A stretch of 64,000 nucleotides of DNA from CAVYGN01 sp964413265 (GCA_964413265.1 CAYPRX010000013.1:1-64000); one strand, 5' to 3'; positions 50,392 through 59,180 are shown, counted from the stretch's first letter. Made by a program: numbers and translations. The notes: a model not told the origin generated them from the letters alone.

Positions 50392-51362
50392 TCAATCCCG
50401 CCGAGATATTCTTTAATCTTGTTGAAAGTTTTTATATTTTTTATCGGACGCTGCATATGCTTGTATTCATAATAAGCCATATAACACCAGGACATTGCAC
50501 GGAGGAAAACAGCTTTCTCAACGGTTTTCGTTCTGTCCATCACCTCTTCAAAAGTCAATGCGGTTCTATCCTTTATTTTATTATAGTACGATTTGACAAA
50601 ATTGATCCTGTCCTCTTCCTTAAAATAATAGCCGGTCTTCCAGAGGGTGGTGGTTTTCGCCATAAAATGGGCAAGGTCCAGGTAACGGTATGAAAATACG
50701 GCCTTTTCCCAATCAACCAGATGAGCTGAATCCTTTCCTATGATGAAATTCGACGAGTTGACCTCGGTGTTTACAATGCAGCGGCTTTCTCCTGAAAAGA
50801 CCGATGTGGGCGGAGGCATTTTCACTGCGAGCTGTTCGTAAATTTCCATAAGCAGGGAGTACACATCGCTGAATTCAGAACCGGGATATTTATTAAGCAG
50901 CGCAAGACTTTCATCGGAGACGGACTTTATGGGATCATTCTGGATTAAAAGGCTGTCCGTTTCCGGTATGTCGGTTACATCGTGCACCCTTGAAAATACA
51001 TAAGCGGCATTTTCAAAATTCTTTCTGTAATCAAGAGGCCTTCCCCTTATAAATTCTTCCAGCAATACGCCGGCGGGGAAGTTGTTCCCGCGGGGTTCGT
51101 AAAAATAAGCAATTGGTGTTACTCCAGTTTTTTCCAGCAGCTTGAGGCAGCGGAATTCATACCCTGTCTGGTCGTCAATGCCGAGCTGGCTTCCGTAATT
51201 GACGCGGAATACGAACAAACCTGTCCTGTTTTTCACAAGATAGTTGGAGTTGTATTCTCCGGAGGCGAGAAATGATACTGAATTTATTTGTTCAAGCCAC
51301 CTGCTTTTTAGTAAAAAATTTTTTACAAGTGATTTAGTTAACGGTTTTTGAAAATTGTGCAT
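50376..51362 (-). CDS. Aminoglycoside/choline-kinase-fold phosphotransferase with altered catalytic loop
   Basis: A 328-residue APH-fold protein, first gene of the YnjBCD-like operon. The N-lobe (SFLASGEYNSNYLVKN, FVFRVNYGSQ) and the metal-binding LVDWEKAVF are normal. The catalytic loop, usually HGDLHxxN, is VNTEVNSSNFII: both histidines are Asn and the catalytic Asp is Glu, leaving only the final Asn. That predicts weak or no kinase activity, or a binding role for the transported ligand. There is no Shine-Dalgarno and the predicted transcript starts at about the ATG, so it may be leaderless. Confidence 0.8.
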   Translation of the reverse strand: MHNFQKPLTKSLVKNFLLKSRWLEQINSVSFLASGEYNSNYLVKNRTGLFVFRVNYGSQLGIDDQTGYEFRCLKLLEKTGVTPIAYFYEPRGNNFPAGVLLEEFIRGRPLDYRKNFENAAYVFSRVHDVTDIPETDSLLIQNDPIKSVSDESLALLNKYPGSEFSDVYSLLMEIYEQLAVKMPPPTSVFSGESRCIVNTEVNSSNFIIGKDSAHLVDWEKAVFSYRYLDLAHFMAKTTTLWKTGYYFKEEDRINFVKSYYNKIKDRTALTFEEVMDRTKTVEKAVFLRAMSWCYMAYYEYKHMQRPIKNIKTFNKIKEYLGGIEWFLK

Positions 51363-51367
51363 TGTTA

Positions 51368-51435
51368 ATTTTATCTTTTTGGGGTATTATTTGCAAAAGC
51401 TTGCCTTAATACCGAACGGGTATTATTTTTATAAT
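51368..51435. promoter_or_regulatory. Divergent promoter/operator region of the transporter and transferase operons
   Basis: On the minus strand TTGCAA (51396-51391) and TAAAAT (51373-51368) are 17 bases apart, reading to the transporter operon. On the plus strand TATAAT (51430-51435) faces the DUF1499 operon. GGGTATTATTT occurs twice in direct orientation (51382 and 51418). A palindrome TAATACC-GAACG-GGTATTA spans 51407-51425, probably an operator shared by both operons. Confidence 0.5.
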
Positions 51436-51455
51436 AAACAGGCTGGAGGTATAAA

Positions 51456-52187
51456 ATGAAAAAGAGCATGGGAATTGCATGGGTTCCGGTGACGGGTTTT
51501 ATCATCGCATTGCTGGCTATTGTGATTTTTATTATAGCCGCCCTGGGCAACAGGTTTGATTTCCTGTTTACGGCTTTAGTCGTGCGAATGGTGTTTATTT
51601 CGATGATAACCGGTTTTGCCGCGGCTATTATTTCTGTTGCAGGCATAATAATAGGAATTCTGACCGGGAAAACAAATGGGTATTTATTTGGTTTATTCGG
51701 TATTGTGCTTGGTCTGGCTATTGCCTGGGGGCCATGGAACCTCTACTCAAAGAATATGCCCAGGATACATGACATATCTACCGATACCCAGGACCCTCCC
51801 GGGTTCGTGGATGTAATGCCTCTGCGTGAGAAAGCTGCAAATCCGGCAGTATATGAAGGTCCTTCTGTTGCGTCCATGCAGGAAAAATATTATCCCGATA
51901 TTAAACCCCTTTTTCTAGAAATACCAGCGGGAGAAGCATTTGACAGGGCACTCACTGTTTCACATTCCATGGGCTGGAAGATCATCTCCTCTGTAAAGGA
52001 TTCAGGGCGTATTGAGGCTACAGCTACAACATTCTGGATGGGCTTTAAGGACGACATTGTCATCCGTGTGAAAACTAGCGGAAGCGGCAGCAGGGTTGAT
52101 ATAAGGTCTGTATCAAGGGTTGGTAAGGGGGATTTCGGCACTAACGCCGCAAGGATCAGGTCGTTCCTGAAAGCTATGCAGAAGTAA
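51456..52187 (+). CDS. DUF1499 membrane protein
   Basis: A 243-residue protein with three N-terminal membrane helices (ITGFAAAIISVAGIIIGIL and others) followed by the DUF1499 domain: MPRIHDISTDTQDPPGFVDV near residue 106, then RALTVSHSMGWKII and a TFWMGFKDDIVIRVK strand. GGAGG lies upstream. First gene of the operon with the fused transferase, flavoprotein and TVP38-like genes. Function of DUF1499 is unknown. Confidence 0.82.
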   Translation: MKKSMGIAWVPVTGFIIALLAIVIFIIAALGNRFDFLFTALVVRMVFISMITGFAAAIISVAGIIIGILTGKTNGYLFGLFGIVLGLAIAWGPWNLYSKNMPRIHDISTDTQDPPGFVDVMPLREKAANPAVYEGPSVASMQEKYYPDIKPLFLEIPAGEAFDRALTVSHSMGWKIISSVKDSGRIEATATTFWMGFKDDIVIRVKTSGSGSRVDIRSVSRVGKGDFGTNAARIRSFLKAMQK

Positions 52188-52200
52188 GAGGGTGTGACTG

Positions 52201-53574
52201 ATGACAATGCTTTCTGTCGTTATTCCTGTTTACAGGGAAAGGGGTATAATAAGAGATGCAGTGGAAAGGATTGTAAACAGGGCTGATTATACACCTGCCA
52301 GCATTGAGATCATAGTTGTCGACGGTGAAAAAGATGGGAAAACAATAGAATTCCTCGATAAATATGATGATCACAATATAATAAGAATTATTTCTGAAAA
52401 GGGGAGGGGGGTACAGATGAACGCCGGAGCAGCTGCTGCAAAGGGATCTATCCTTCTCTTCCTGCATGCGGATTCTATCCTTCCTGATAATGCATTGAAT
52501 AAAGTTCTTAACATTATCGGCATGGGTGCCGACTTCGGGGCCTTTTCATTGTCGATCGATTCACCGCATTTCTTTTTCAGGTTTCTTGAATGGGCTGCCG
52601 GAATACGATGCCGCATAAGCGGCATACCATACGGCGACCAGGCTTTTTTTATTAGAAAAGATGTATTCAACGAGTCCGGGGGTTACGCTTCGATTCCGAT
52701 AATGGAGGATGTCGAATTTGTAAAAAGATTGAAAAAGTCACGGCGGAAAATAGCTATATTGAAAGAAAGGGTATTAACTTCAGCCAGAAGGTGGCATGAA
52801 GATGGCTATATTAAAACCCTGTTTATCAACAGGCTTGTCTCTTTATTATACTCATTCGGAGTATCAACTGAAAGGCTCGCTGTAATGAGAGCAGGACAGG
52901 GCAGAAATGGTGTAATAGTTTTTGTCAGATATCCTGAATCCGGCAGGGTCAAGACCAGGATCGGAAGAGTTCTGGGACATGAATTTACTCTCGGCCTTTA
53001 TCGAGGTTTTGTGGATGACATAATAAAAAAATCTTTAAGGCAGAAAGCTGACCTTCTCATTTATTTTACACCTGACAGCAGTGCGCAAGGTATGAGGAAC
53101 TGGCTTGGACTGGACATTTCCATTTTCCCGCAGATAGGTTATGACATTGGTGAAAGAATGAAAAATGCCTTTGCAGAGCAATTCAGCAGAGGATACAAGA
53201 GGCTTGTCTTGATAGGGAGCGATATTCCGCAAATACCTGCCGGCAGGCTTAGAAAATCCCTTGCCCTCCTCAGAAGAAACGGGGCGGTAATAGGTCCTTC
53301 GGAAGACGGGGGTTATTACCTTATAGGTTTTGACAGTGAAAAGTTTACTCCCGGCGTTTTCAGAAATATTCCCTGGAGCACTTCTTCGGTTCTTTCCCTG
53401 ACTACAGGAATCCTTTCGAAAAAGGGCATAAAAACTGCCTTATTGAAAAAGATGAGTGATATAGATACTGCAGATGATCTGAAAAGGGTTTTAAATTCAG
53501 GGAGAATGCCTGCTACCAGGTCCTTTATAAACAGATGGACTGAGGACAGAGGAGGGAAAAATGCCTGGATTTGA
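52201..53574 (+). CDS. Fused TIGR04283-like glycosyltransferase and TIGR04282-like transferase
   Basis: A 457-residue fusion. Residues about 1-225 are a family-2 glycosyltransferase of the TIGR04283 type (LSVVIPVYRERGIIRDAV, EIIVVDGEKDGKT, GRGVQMNAGAAAAKGSILLF, LHADSILPDNAL, IPYGDQAFFIRKDVF). Residues about 230-457 are a TIGR04282-like transferase (VFVRYPESGRVKTRIGRVLG, LIGSDIPQIPAGRL, IGPSEDGGYYLIGF, IPWSTSSVLSLT). Both are named rSAM/selenodomain-associated or arsenosugar-biosynthesis transferases in protein families (from memory). No ArsM or ArsS radical SAM gene is adjacent. The stop overlaps the flavoprotein start by 14 bases. Confidence 0.82.
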   Translation: MTMLSVVIPVYRERGIIRDAVERIVNRADYTPASIEIIVVDGEKDGKTIEFLDKYDDHNIIRIISEKGRGVQMNAGAAAAKGSILLFLHADSILPDNALNKVLNIIGMGADFGAFSLSIDSPHFFFRFLEWAAGIRCRISGIPYGDQAFFIRKDVFNESGGYASIPIMEDVEFVKRLKKSRRKIAILKERVLTSARRWHEDGYIKTLFINRLVSLLYSFGVSTERLAVMRAGQGRNGVIVFVRYPESGRVKTRIGRVLGHEFTLGLYRGFVDDIIKKSLRQKADLLIYFTPDSSAQGMRNWLGLDISIFPQIGYDIGERMKNAFAEQFSRGYKRLVLIGSDIPQIPAGRLRKSLALLRRNGAVIGPSEDGGYYLIGFDSEKFTPGVFRNIPWSTSSVLSLTTGILSKKGIKTALLKKMSDIDTADDLKRVLNSGRMPATRSFINRWTEDRGGKNAWI

Positions 53575-54988
53575 TTATGATATTATTGTTATAGGAGCAG
53601 GCGCTGCCGGTATTTCAGCAGCTAAAACTGCAGCGGGTCTTGGAAGAAAAACGGCGATTGTGGAAAAAAACAGGCTCGGCGGAGAATGTACCTGGAGCGG
53701 ATGCATTCCCAGCAAGGCTTTTATTCATTTTGCAGGGCAATATTATAAGGCAGACGCTGCGGATCGGGGAAAGGCCGGAGAAGAGGCGATGAGCTTTGTC
53801 CGTAAGATTATAGAAAGAGTCTATTCAGATGAAAAACCGGGAAACCTTGAAAAAGATGGTATAGCAGTAATTATGGGGGAGGCGTCTTTCACTGGAAGAA
53901 ATTCCATAATTGTCAATAATAAAGGATTGAGTGCCGGAAAATTCATTGTGGCATCCGGCTCAAGACCCCTGATACCACCTATAAATGGAATAGAAAAAGT
54001 AAAATATTTCACCAATGAAAATATATTTGAAATAAAATCTCTTCCGGATTCTCTTATAATACTTGGAGGAGGAGCGGTTGGAATCGAGCTTGCCCAGGCG
54101 TTCAGCCGGCTCGGTACTAGGGTTACTGTAGTAGAAGCTTTTGACAGGATCCTGATGAGAGAGGACAGGGAAATGTCAGATATAATATCAAAGCGGATAG
54201 TTTCAGAGGGTATAGAACTCCTTACAGGGTCAAAAGCTGTGAGGGCGGAAAATTCCGAGAGAAACATTGGTGTAAAACTGACAATAGAAAGTCAGCCTGG
54301 AGAGACAAGAATGATCAAAGCTTCAGCCCTCCTTGTGGCTGCTGGAAGAGTTCCTGTAACAGACGGTTTAGGACTTGATGAGGCAGGAATAAGATTTTCG
54401 AAGGATGGCATCATGGTAAACCACTTTCTTCAAACTAATATTCCAGGCATATACGCTTGCGGGGATATAGTCGGTCCCTATTTTTTCAGTCATGTTGCAG
54501 GATACCAGGGCATTACGGCAGGTATTAATGCATCTATTCCATTTAAGAGGAGGATGAACCTGAAGGATATCTTATGGACTACATATTCGGACCCGGAACT
54601 CGCCCATCTCGGCCTTACAGAAGAAGAGGCGCATCAGAAATATAAAAAAGGCTTTAGAATTTACAGGGTGCCGTACTCAAATTTGGACAGGGCGAAAACA
54701 GAGGACAGTGAAGAGGGCCTTGCAAAGTATATCGTAGACAGAAGTGGCCGCATCATAGGGGCACATATTGCAGGAAAGATAGCCGGCGAATTGATACATG
54801 AAGCACAGGTAGTTCGCTTTTTTAGAAAACCGCTGAAAAATCTGCAATTTGTCATGCATGCTTACCCTTCATATTCTGACATAATAAGACAGGCTGCAAG
54901 GGATGCATATATCGATGGAATACTCAGAAATCCGCTGGTCAGGCTGGCAAGAAGGATAACTGGAAAGGGGAGGGGTAACAGTCAATGA
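53561..54988 (+). CDS. Mercuric-reductase-like pyridine nucleotide-disulfide oxidoreductase
   Basis: A 475-residue flavoprotein of the glutathione/lipoamide/mercuric reductase family. It has FAD site VIGAGAAGISAAKTA, redox-active disulfide in GGECTWSGCIPSKAF, NAD(P) site ILGGGAVGIELAQAF, IYACGDIVGPYFFSHVAGYQG and a C-terminal interface His in VMHAYPSYSDIIRQAA. There is no N-terminal MerA metal-binding domain and no C-terminal Cys pair, so true mercuric reduction is unlikely. It sits between the fused transferase and the TVP38-like gene and overlaps both. Confidence 0.85.
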   Translation: MPGFDYDIIVIGAGAAGISAAKTAAGLGRKTAIVEKNRLGGECTWSGCIPSKAFIHFAGQYYKADAADRGKAGEEAMSFVRKIIERVYSDEKPGNLEKDGIAVIMGEASFTGRNSIIVNNKGLSAGKFIVASGSRPLIPPINGIEKVKYFTNENIFEIKSLPDSLIILGGGAVGIELAQAFSRLGTRVTVVEAFDRILMREDREMSDIISKRIVSEGIELLTGSKAVRAENSERNIGVKLTIESQPGETRMIKASALLVAAGRVPVTDGLGLDEAGIRFSKDGIMVNHFLQTNIPGIYACGDIVGPYFFSHVAGYQGITAGINASIPFKRRMNLKDILWTTYSDPELAHLGLTEEEAHQKYKKGFRIYRVPYSNLDRAKTEDSEEGLAKYIVDRSGRIIGAHIAGKIAGELIHEAQVVRFFRKPLKNLQFVMHAYPSYSDIIRQAARDAYIDGILRNPLVRLARRITGKGRGNSQ

Positions 54989-55668
54989 AACAATGGCTAA
55001 AACCTGCCATTTTTATATTACTGATCTCCGTTTTGGTCATAATCTTAAGTCTTACGGGGGCGGCAAAATTACTGACATTTCGAAACCTTGAGATCTACAG
55101 AGACACCGTAAAAAATTTCGTCACGGAAAATTACTCTATTTCTGTTCTGATATTCATTGCTGTTTACATAATCGTTACGGCAGTTTCTATCCCGGGTGCA
55201 ACTGTATTGACTATTGCGGGAGGTTTTTTATTCGGTACACTGACCGGGGCTCTTTTCGTCAATGCAGGAGCCTCGATAGGCGCATCCTGCGCTTTTTTAG
55301 TCTCGCGTTATTTCATCGGCAGCGTGGTGCAGGAGAAATATGCTGAAAACCTGAAGAGTTTCAATTCAGAGATAAAGGTGAATGGTGTGAACTATTTGCT
55401 TCTGCTGCGGTTTATTCCAGTTTTTCCTTTTTTCCTCATCAACATTCTTGCTGGCATGACAAAAATCGGATTTTTAAATTTTTTATGGACGACTTCCGTC
55501 GGGATCATCCCTGGATCCATAATTTACGCTTATGCGGGTAGCAATCTGGGAGAATTAAAATCGGCTGAAGGAATACTCTCATGGCCCATCATATCGGCCT
55601 TTCTTCTGCTCGCGCTCTTTTCCATAGTACCGGTTTTAATAAGAAAGCTTCTGCCTGCACGCCGCTGA
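54985..55668 (+). CDS. TVP38/TMEM64 (SNARE-associated/DedA-like) membrane protein
   Basis: A 227-residue membrane protein: IPGATVLTIAGGFLFGTLTG, then ASIGASCAFLVSRYFIG, LLLLRFIPVFPFFLINILAG and SVGIIPGSIIYAYAGSNLGE are the VTT-domain reentrant motifs. Related proteins are lipid scramblase or flippase candidates. It overlaps the flavoprotein stop by four bases. Mercuric-reductase-like and TVP38-like genes frequently neighbour each other or are fused in other bacteria. Confidence 0.87.
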   Translation: MKQWLKPAIFILLISVLVIILSLTGAAKLLTFRNLEIYRDTVKNFVTENYSISVLIFIAVYIIVTAVSIPGATVLTIAGGFLFGTLTGALFVNAGASIGASCAFLVSRYFIGSVVQEKYAENLKSFNSEIKVNGVNYLLLLRFIPVFPFFLINILAGMTKIGFLNFLWTTSVGIIPGSIIYAYAGSNLGELKSAEGILSWPIISAFLLLALFSIVPVLIRKLLPARR

Positions 55669-55678
55669 TAATAGTAGT

Positions 55679-55774
55679 TCAGAACCTTACAAAATGACCC
55701 AGCCAGAAGATAAAGAGGATCATAACGATATGCAGGATCCACCAGCCTGGTTTGAAAAGCAATATATTACCCAT
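55679..55774 (-). CDS. 31-residue single-helix membrane peptide
   Basis: A short minus-strand reading frame starts at an ATG preceded by AGAGG at 5 bases. It begins MGNILLFKPGWWILHIVMIL and ends FWLGHFVRF. One hydrophobic helix and a FKPGWWILH motif with well-ordered residues suggest a real membrane peptide. It converges on the TVP38-like gene with a 10-base gap. I cannot name a family. Confidence 0.5.
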   Translation of the reverse strand: MGNILLFKPGWWILHIVMILFIFWLGHFVRF

Positions 55775-55827
55775 TTTTTCCTCTTGAGATATCCTAATAT
55801 ATATCTGGATTATAGTCCAATAATTTT

Positions 55828-56349
55828 TTAAATTTTTGTCAGGAGGGTGGAATAATCATTTTCAATTTTCATTATATCGAGCATTGCCGAGATAGCTCCC
55901 CGGTGATGGGTTTCATGATTAAACATCTGCATTAGTGTTTTCCAAAGCTCCTTCTCGGTCTGTTCACCCCTGAAGTTTTTGTATTGAAATACAGAGTTCA
56001 AATTTTTATCGCTTAATTCATCAATAAAACGTAATACAGTTTCATCCATCTCTTTCCTGTAACGGAAGAGGTCTCCCCTGCTTATAATCCCGGGGTTTTT
56101 CAGCGATTTTTCATCGATAGATAAAAATCCGGCGTTGTTAAATGATTTAATGCCTGAGAAAGAGTTCTTATAGCGTTTTACCCAGTTCAGGTCGGATGAA
56201 AAAATATGAATGAGGGTACCGAAAATCGATGAATAATATGCTCCTGTTTTCTGATGCAGCTTTTCATCCGGCATTTTTTCAAGGATTGATATTAGTTCTT
56301 CATTTACTTTTTTATTGTATGCCGCAAATGAAGCAAATATCTTTTTCAT
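55828..56349 (-). CDS. DinB-like four-helix metal-binding protein
   Basis: A 173-residue DinB/YfiT-like protein. The metal-ligand His residues are in FGTLIHIFSSDLNWVKRY (first) and LMQMFNHETHHRGAISAML (second and third), the arrangement typical of DinB. The superfamily includes thiol-dependent transferases; the thiol and substrate are not evident. A single gene. Confidence 0.8.
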   Translation of the reverse strand: MKKIFASFAAYNKKVNEELISILEKMPDEKLHQKTGAYYSSIFGTLIHIFSSDLNWVKRYKNSFSGIKSFNNAGFLSIDEKSLKNPGIISRGDLFRYRKEMDETVLRFIDELSDKNLNSVFQYKNFRGEQTEKELWKTLMQMFNHETHHRGAISAMLDIMKIENDYSTLLTKI

Positions 56350-56743
56350 AAAGCCCTCCCCTTTGATTTTTTTTAATTATAATAAAATCCATTGAGAAAA
56401 GCAATTGGCGGGCTGACTGAATTTTTAATTTCGGTTTTGCCTTTACCGATAAGAGTTACATAAGGGAAGGCATCTGCCTCGATGGCATAACGGGTGCTGA
56501 AGCTTCAGCATTTTTATTAAAAAATGGCCGCATCTATTGCTCTTATATGAGTTTGATATTATTTTTTAAACTGGATTATCTTCAGTACGTTTATTTCAAG
56601 ACATGCCCGCTTTACCGGCATATATGGATCGAGGTGTTTTTCACCCTAGGTAGTCAGCAGTTATGTGTCAGACGGGTGAATTGAAACAGGCGTGGTTTTT
56701 GCAGTCCTCAGTCAGGCCTTAATAATATACAAAGAGAATTTTG
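56350..56743. other. Intergenic region with structured elements before the TonB receptor
   Basis: No gene is visible in 56350-56743. It contains a perfect 16-bp palindrome followed by T5 (56495-56515, listed separately). Nearer the receptor are a small hairpin GGTG-TTTTT-CACC (56635-56647) and an imperfect pair CACCC ... GGGTG enclosing about 35 bases (56643-56688). I do not recognise a cobalamin or other riboswitch signature. Confidence 0.35.
56495..56515 (+). terminator. Palindrome with T run, terminator-like
   Basis: TGCTGAAGCTTCAGCA (56495-56510) followed by TTTTT could form a short GC-containing stem ending in a U tract, about 230 bases before the TonB-dependent receptor gene. It may be an attenuator in the receptor leader, since no plus-strand gene precedes it closely. 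Confidence 0.4.
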
Positions 56744-59104
56744 ATGAGAAAAATTTTATTGATTTTACTGGCACTGCCTGCGACTGTATTCTGCCATCAA
56801 ATCAAGGGGAAGATATTGAGGTATGATACACGCTCAGAAATTCCCTTTGCCGCTGTCATTCTCAGTTCAGGAACAAATGTTTTAAAAAGCGTCCAGACCT
56901 CTGATAATGGTTCTTTTACAATTGAAACTGTCGACGGTATTTATTCTCTTACGGCAAGAGCTGCGGGATTTTACCAGGAATCAAAAGATATAACTGTAAA
57001 ATCGGATGTTTACATAAATTTTTATCTGATAGCTCAAAGTACTCTTTATCTTTCGGAAGTAGTAGTTGAGGGAGAAAAATTAAAAGATACGGAATCCGGA
57101 AATATCATATCGAAAGAAATGCGTGATAAGGCGCCAGAATCAATTACAGGAGACCCTCTGCACTCAATGACCCTGATGCCCGGTGTAGAAGATCTGGGTG
57201 CCGGGGATTTTTCACAGAATACCAAACTTTCAGTCAGGGGCGGTACAGGCAATGAGAATGTTGCACTGCTTGATGAAGCTCTCGTACAAAATCCTTACCA
57301 CCATTTTATCGGCGATTCTGTTTTTATTGACGACATAGTTGACAATGTTGATCTTTACAAGGGTGTTCTTCCAGCCCAGTATGGACAGGCAACTTCAAGC
57401 CTCCTTCAGGTCAATACTATTGAGGGTGAACCGGGTTTCCATGGTAAGGTCAACTTAGGACTGATAAACACATTTGTGACCTTGTCCGGGGCTTCAGAAG
57501 ACCAGAAGTGGAACTTTGCCGGAGGCGTAAGGAGGACACAGTACGATCTTATCCTGCCCCTGTTTGCCCAGGGAGGAGAGAATTTTCATGCCCCTTATTA
57601 CCTTGATTCTCATGGAAGGGTCCAGTATAAGGACGGCGGTGATACTATTTCTTTTGACTGGCTTTATTCTGAGGAACCAATGTCATACACTAATATGTCG
57701 ATTTCGGGAAACAGCCTCACGAATATCTCATTTATAGGCAACGGTACCCCTAATTCAGGATTGGAGGATTATGCCGGGACAGTGCTGAACCTGGACTGGA
57801 AACACTCTTATTCAAAAGAATGGTCTATCGATCAGTCTCTGGGTGGAATGTGGAGCTATGAGGATCTGGAAATGGAAGAATCGGACAACTCATCACTCCT
57901 GAGGGATTCTTCTTATGACCTTAGATACAAGGGATTCGCTGTTTATTCGCCTTCAGAAGACATTTCATTTGATGCCGGCGGAGAGATAATTTATTATCCC
58001 AGCCTTTTATACACCAATTATGTGAACAGCCTGGTTACAAACCAGATTACAGGTCAGCCGAACTGGGTAGTTTTTGAGAACAGTTCGTACCAGGGGACTC
58101 TCGGAATATACTCGGCTTTTATTGAAAATGATTCTGATTTGTTCGATAAGTATGTTTATATAGAGGATGGCCTGAGGCTGAATTATGTCGATTATATAAA
58201 TAAATACTCTCTTGATCCCCGCCTGACGGTGGGATACAGGATAACTCCCGGAGATAAAGTTTACGTTTGTGTCGGATACCTTTCGGAATTCCCTACGGAC
58301 GCCTTCGATCTAGCATTTCTGGATACTAACGCGAATCTTAACATTCCCGGCTGCTGGCATTACATAGTCGGAACAGGGCTGGAATTTAACAGGGTTTACG
58401 AATTAACCATCGAGGGATATTTTAAAAATTATGAAAATTACATCTCTCAGGAGTCGAATATAGAATATCTACTTCAGACCACGGGAGAACAGCGGCAGAT
58501 CTACGGGGTTGACATTCTCCTCACAAAGAAAAGAGATAATTTCCCTCTGTACGGATGGCTCTCATTAAGCAGTTATCTTGTGCGCGGTTACCGTACTTCG
58601 GGTTTTGATCCAAATTCTCTTTATGACATTAACCCTGGATTCCTGACAGGCGGTCCGGCGGTAACAGTTGCTGGCCAGTATCCTCTTCCACCCCTTTATG
58701 AGTGGTTCGATCCCGGATCGCTTCTCTACAAGATGGACCTTGTCGTTATATGGGAGGTAAGTAAAAATTGGTCCCTGACAGCCGAGTTCCAGTGGCAATC
58801 GGGAAACCAGTACACTCCACTTCAGTCTGTAATAACTAACAATACCGGCTCAAACATCATATATACACCGGTATGGAGCGTATACAATTCGGCATGGCTT
58901 CCCGATATACATTCCGTGAATCTGAAGCTTGAATATACAGGTATAATATGGGGTCTTCCAGGCGGGATCTATATTCAGGTTGACAATGTCTATAATTACA
59001 GGCCGGCAACTTCAGTAAGTTATAATAACAACTATAGTACCGAAGTTATGCAGCAAAGCCCGATCGGAATTTATCCGGAACTCGGTGTCTGGATAAAATG
59101 GTGA
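56744..59104 (+). CDS. TonB-dependent outer-membrane receptor
   Basis: A 786-residue receptor. A signal peptide (ILLILLALPATVFC) is followed by a carboxypeptidase-regulatory-like beta domain (residues about 20-100, GKILRYDTRSEIPFAAVIL). Then come a plug domain (LTLMPGVEDLG-type region, RGGTGNENVALLDEALVQNP, VDLYKGVLPAQYGQA) and a C-terminal beta-barrel with many aromatic strands. TonB receptors in this architecture import siderophores, polysaccharides or cobalamin; no neighbouring SusD or transporter indicates the ligand. The ATG (56744) is used instead of the TTG one codon earlier. Confidence 0.83.
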   Translation: MRKILLILLALPATVFCHQIKGKILRYDTRSEIPFAAVILSSGTNVLKSVQTSDNGSFTIETVDGIYSLTARAAGFYQESKDITVKSDVYINFYLIAQSTLYLSEVVVEGEKLKDTESGNIISKEMRDKAPESITGDPLHSMTLMPGVEDLGAGDFSQNTKLSVRGGTGNENVALLDEALVQNPYHHFIGDSVFIDDIVDNVDLYKGVLPAQYGQATSSLLQVNTIEGEPGFHGKVNLGLINTFVTLSGASEDQKWNFAGGVRRTQYDLILPLFAQGGENFHAPYYLDSHGRVQYKDGGDTISFDWLYSEEPMSYTNMSISGNSLTNISFIGNGTPNSGLEDYAGTVLNLDWKHSYSKEWSIDQSLGGMWSYEDLEMEESDNSSLLRDSSYDLRYKGFAVYSPSEDISFDAGGEIIYYPSLLYTNYVNSLVTNQITGQPNWVVFENSSYQGTLGIYSAFIENDSDLFDKYVYIEDGLRLNYVDYINKYSLDPRLTVGYRITPGDKVYVCVGYLSEFPTDAFDLAFLDTNANLNIPGCWHYIVGTGLEFNRVYELTIEGYFKNYENYISQESNIEYLLQTTGEQRQIYGVDILLTKKRDNFPLYGWLSLSSYLVRGYRTSGFDPNSLYDINPGFLTGGPAVTVAGQYPLPPLYEWFDPGSLLYKMDLVVIWEVSKNWSLTAEFQWQSGNQYTPLQSVITNNTGSNIIYTPVWSVYNSAWLPDIHSVNLKLEYTGIIWGLPGGIYIQVDNVYNYRPATSVSYNNNYSTEVMQQSPIGIYPELGVWIKW

Positions 59105-59124
59105 CTGCTGCCAGGCCATTCAAT

Positions 59125-59153
59125 TTGACATTTTTAAAGAAACCCCTTTTAAT
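59125..59153 (+). promoter_or_regulatory. Promoter for the class II aldolase gene
   Basis: TTGACA (59125-59130), 17-base spacer, TTTAAT (59148-59153), 28 bases before the ATG. Confidence 0.45.
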
Positions 59154-59180
59154 AATGCAAACTGGTGCGGAAGGGCTGGT

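Noticed and set aside
53561..54988. True mercuric reductase
   Set aside because: There is no N-terminal MerA metal-binding domain, no C-terminal Cys pair and no other mer genes.
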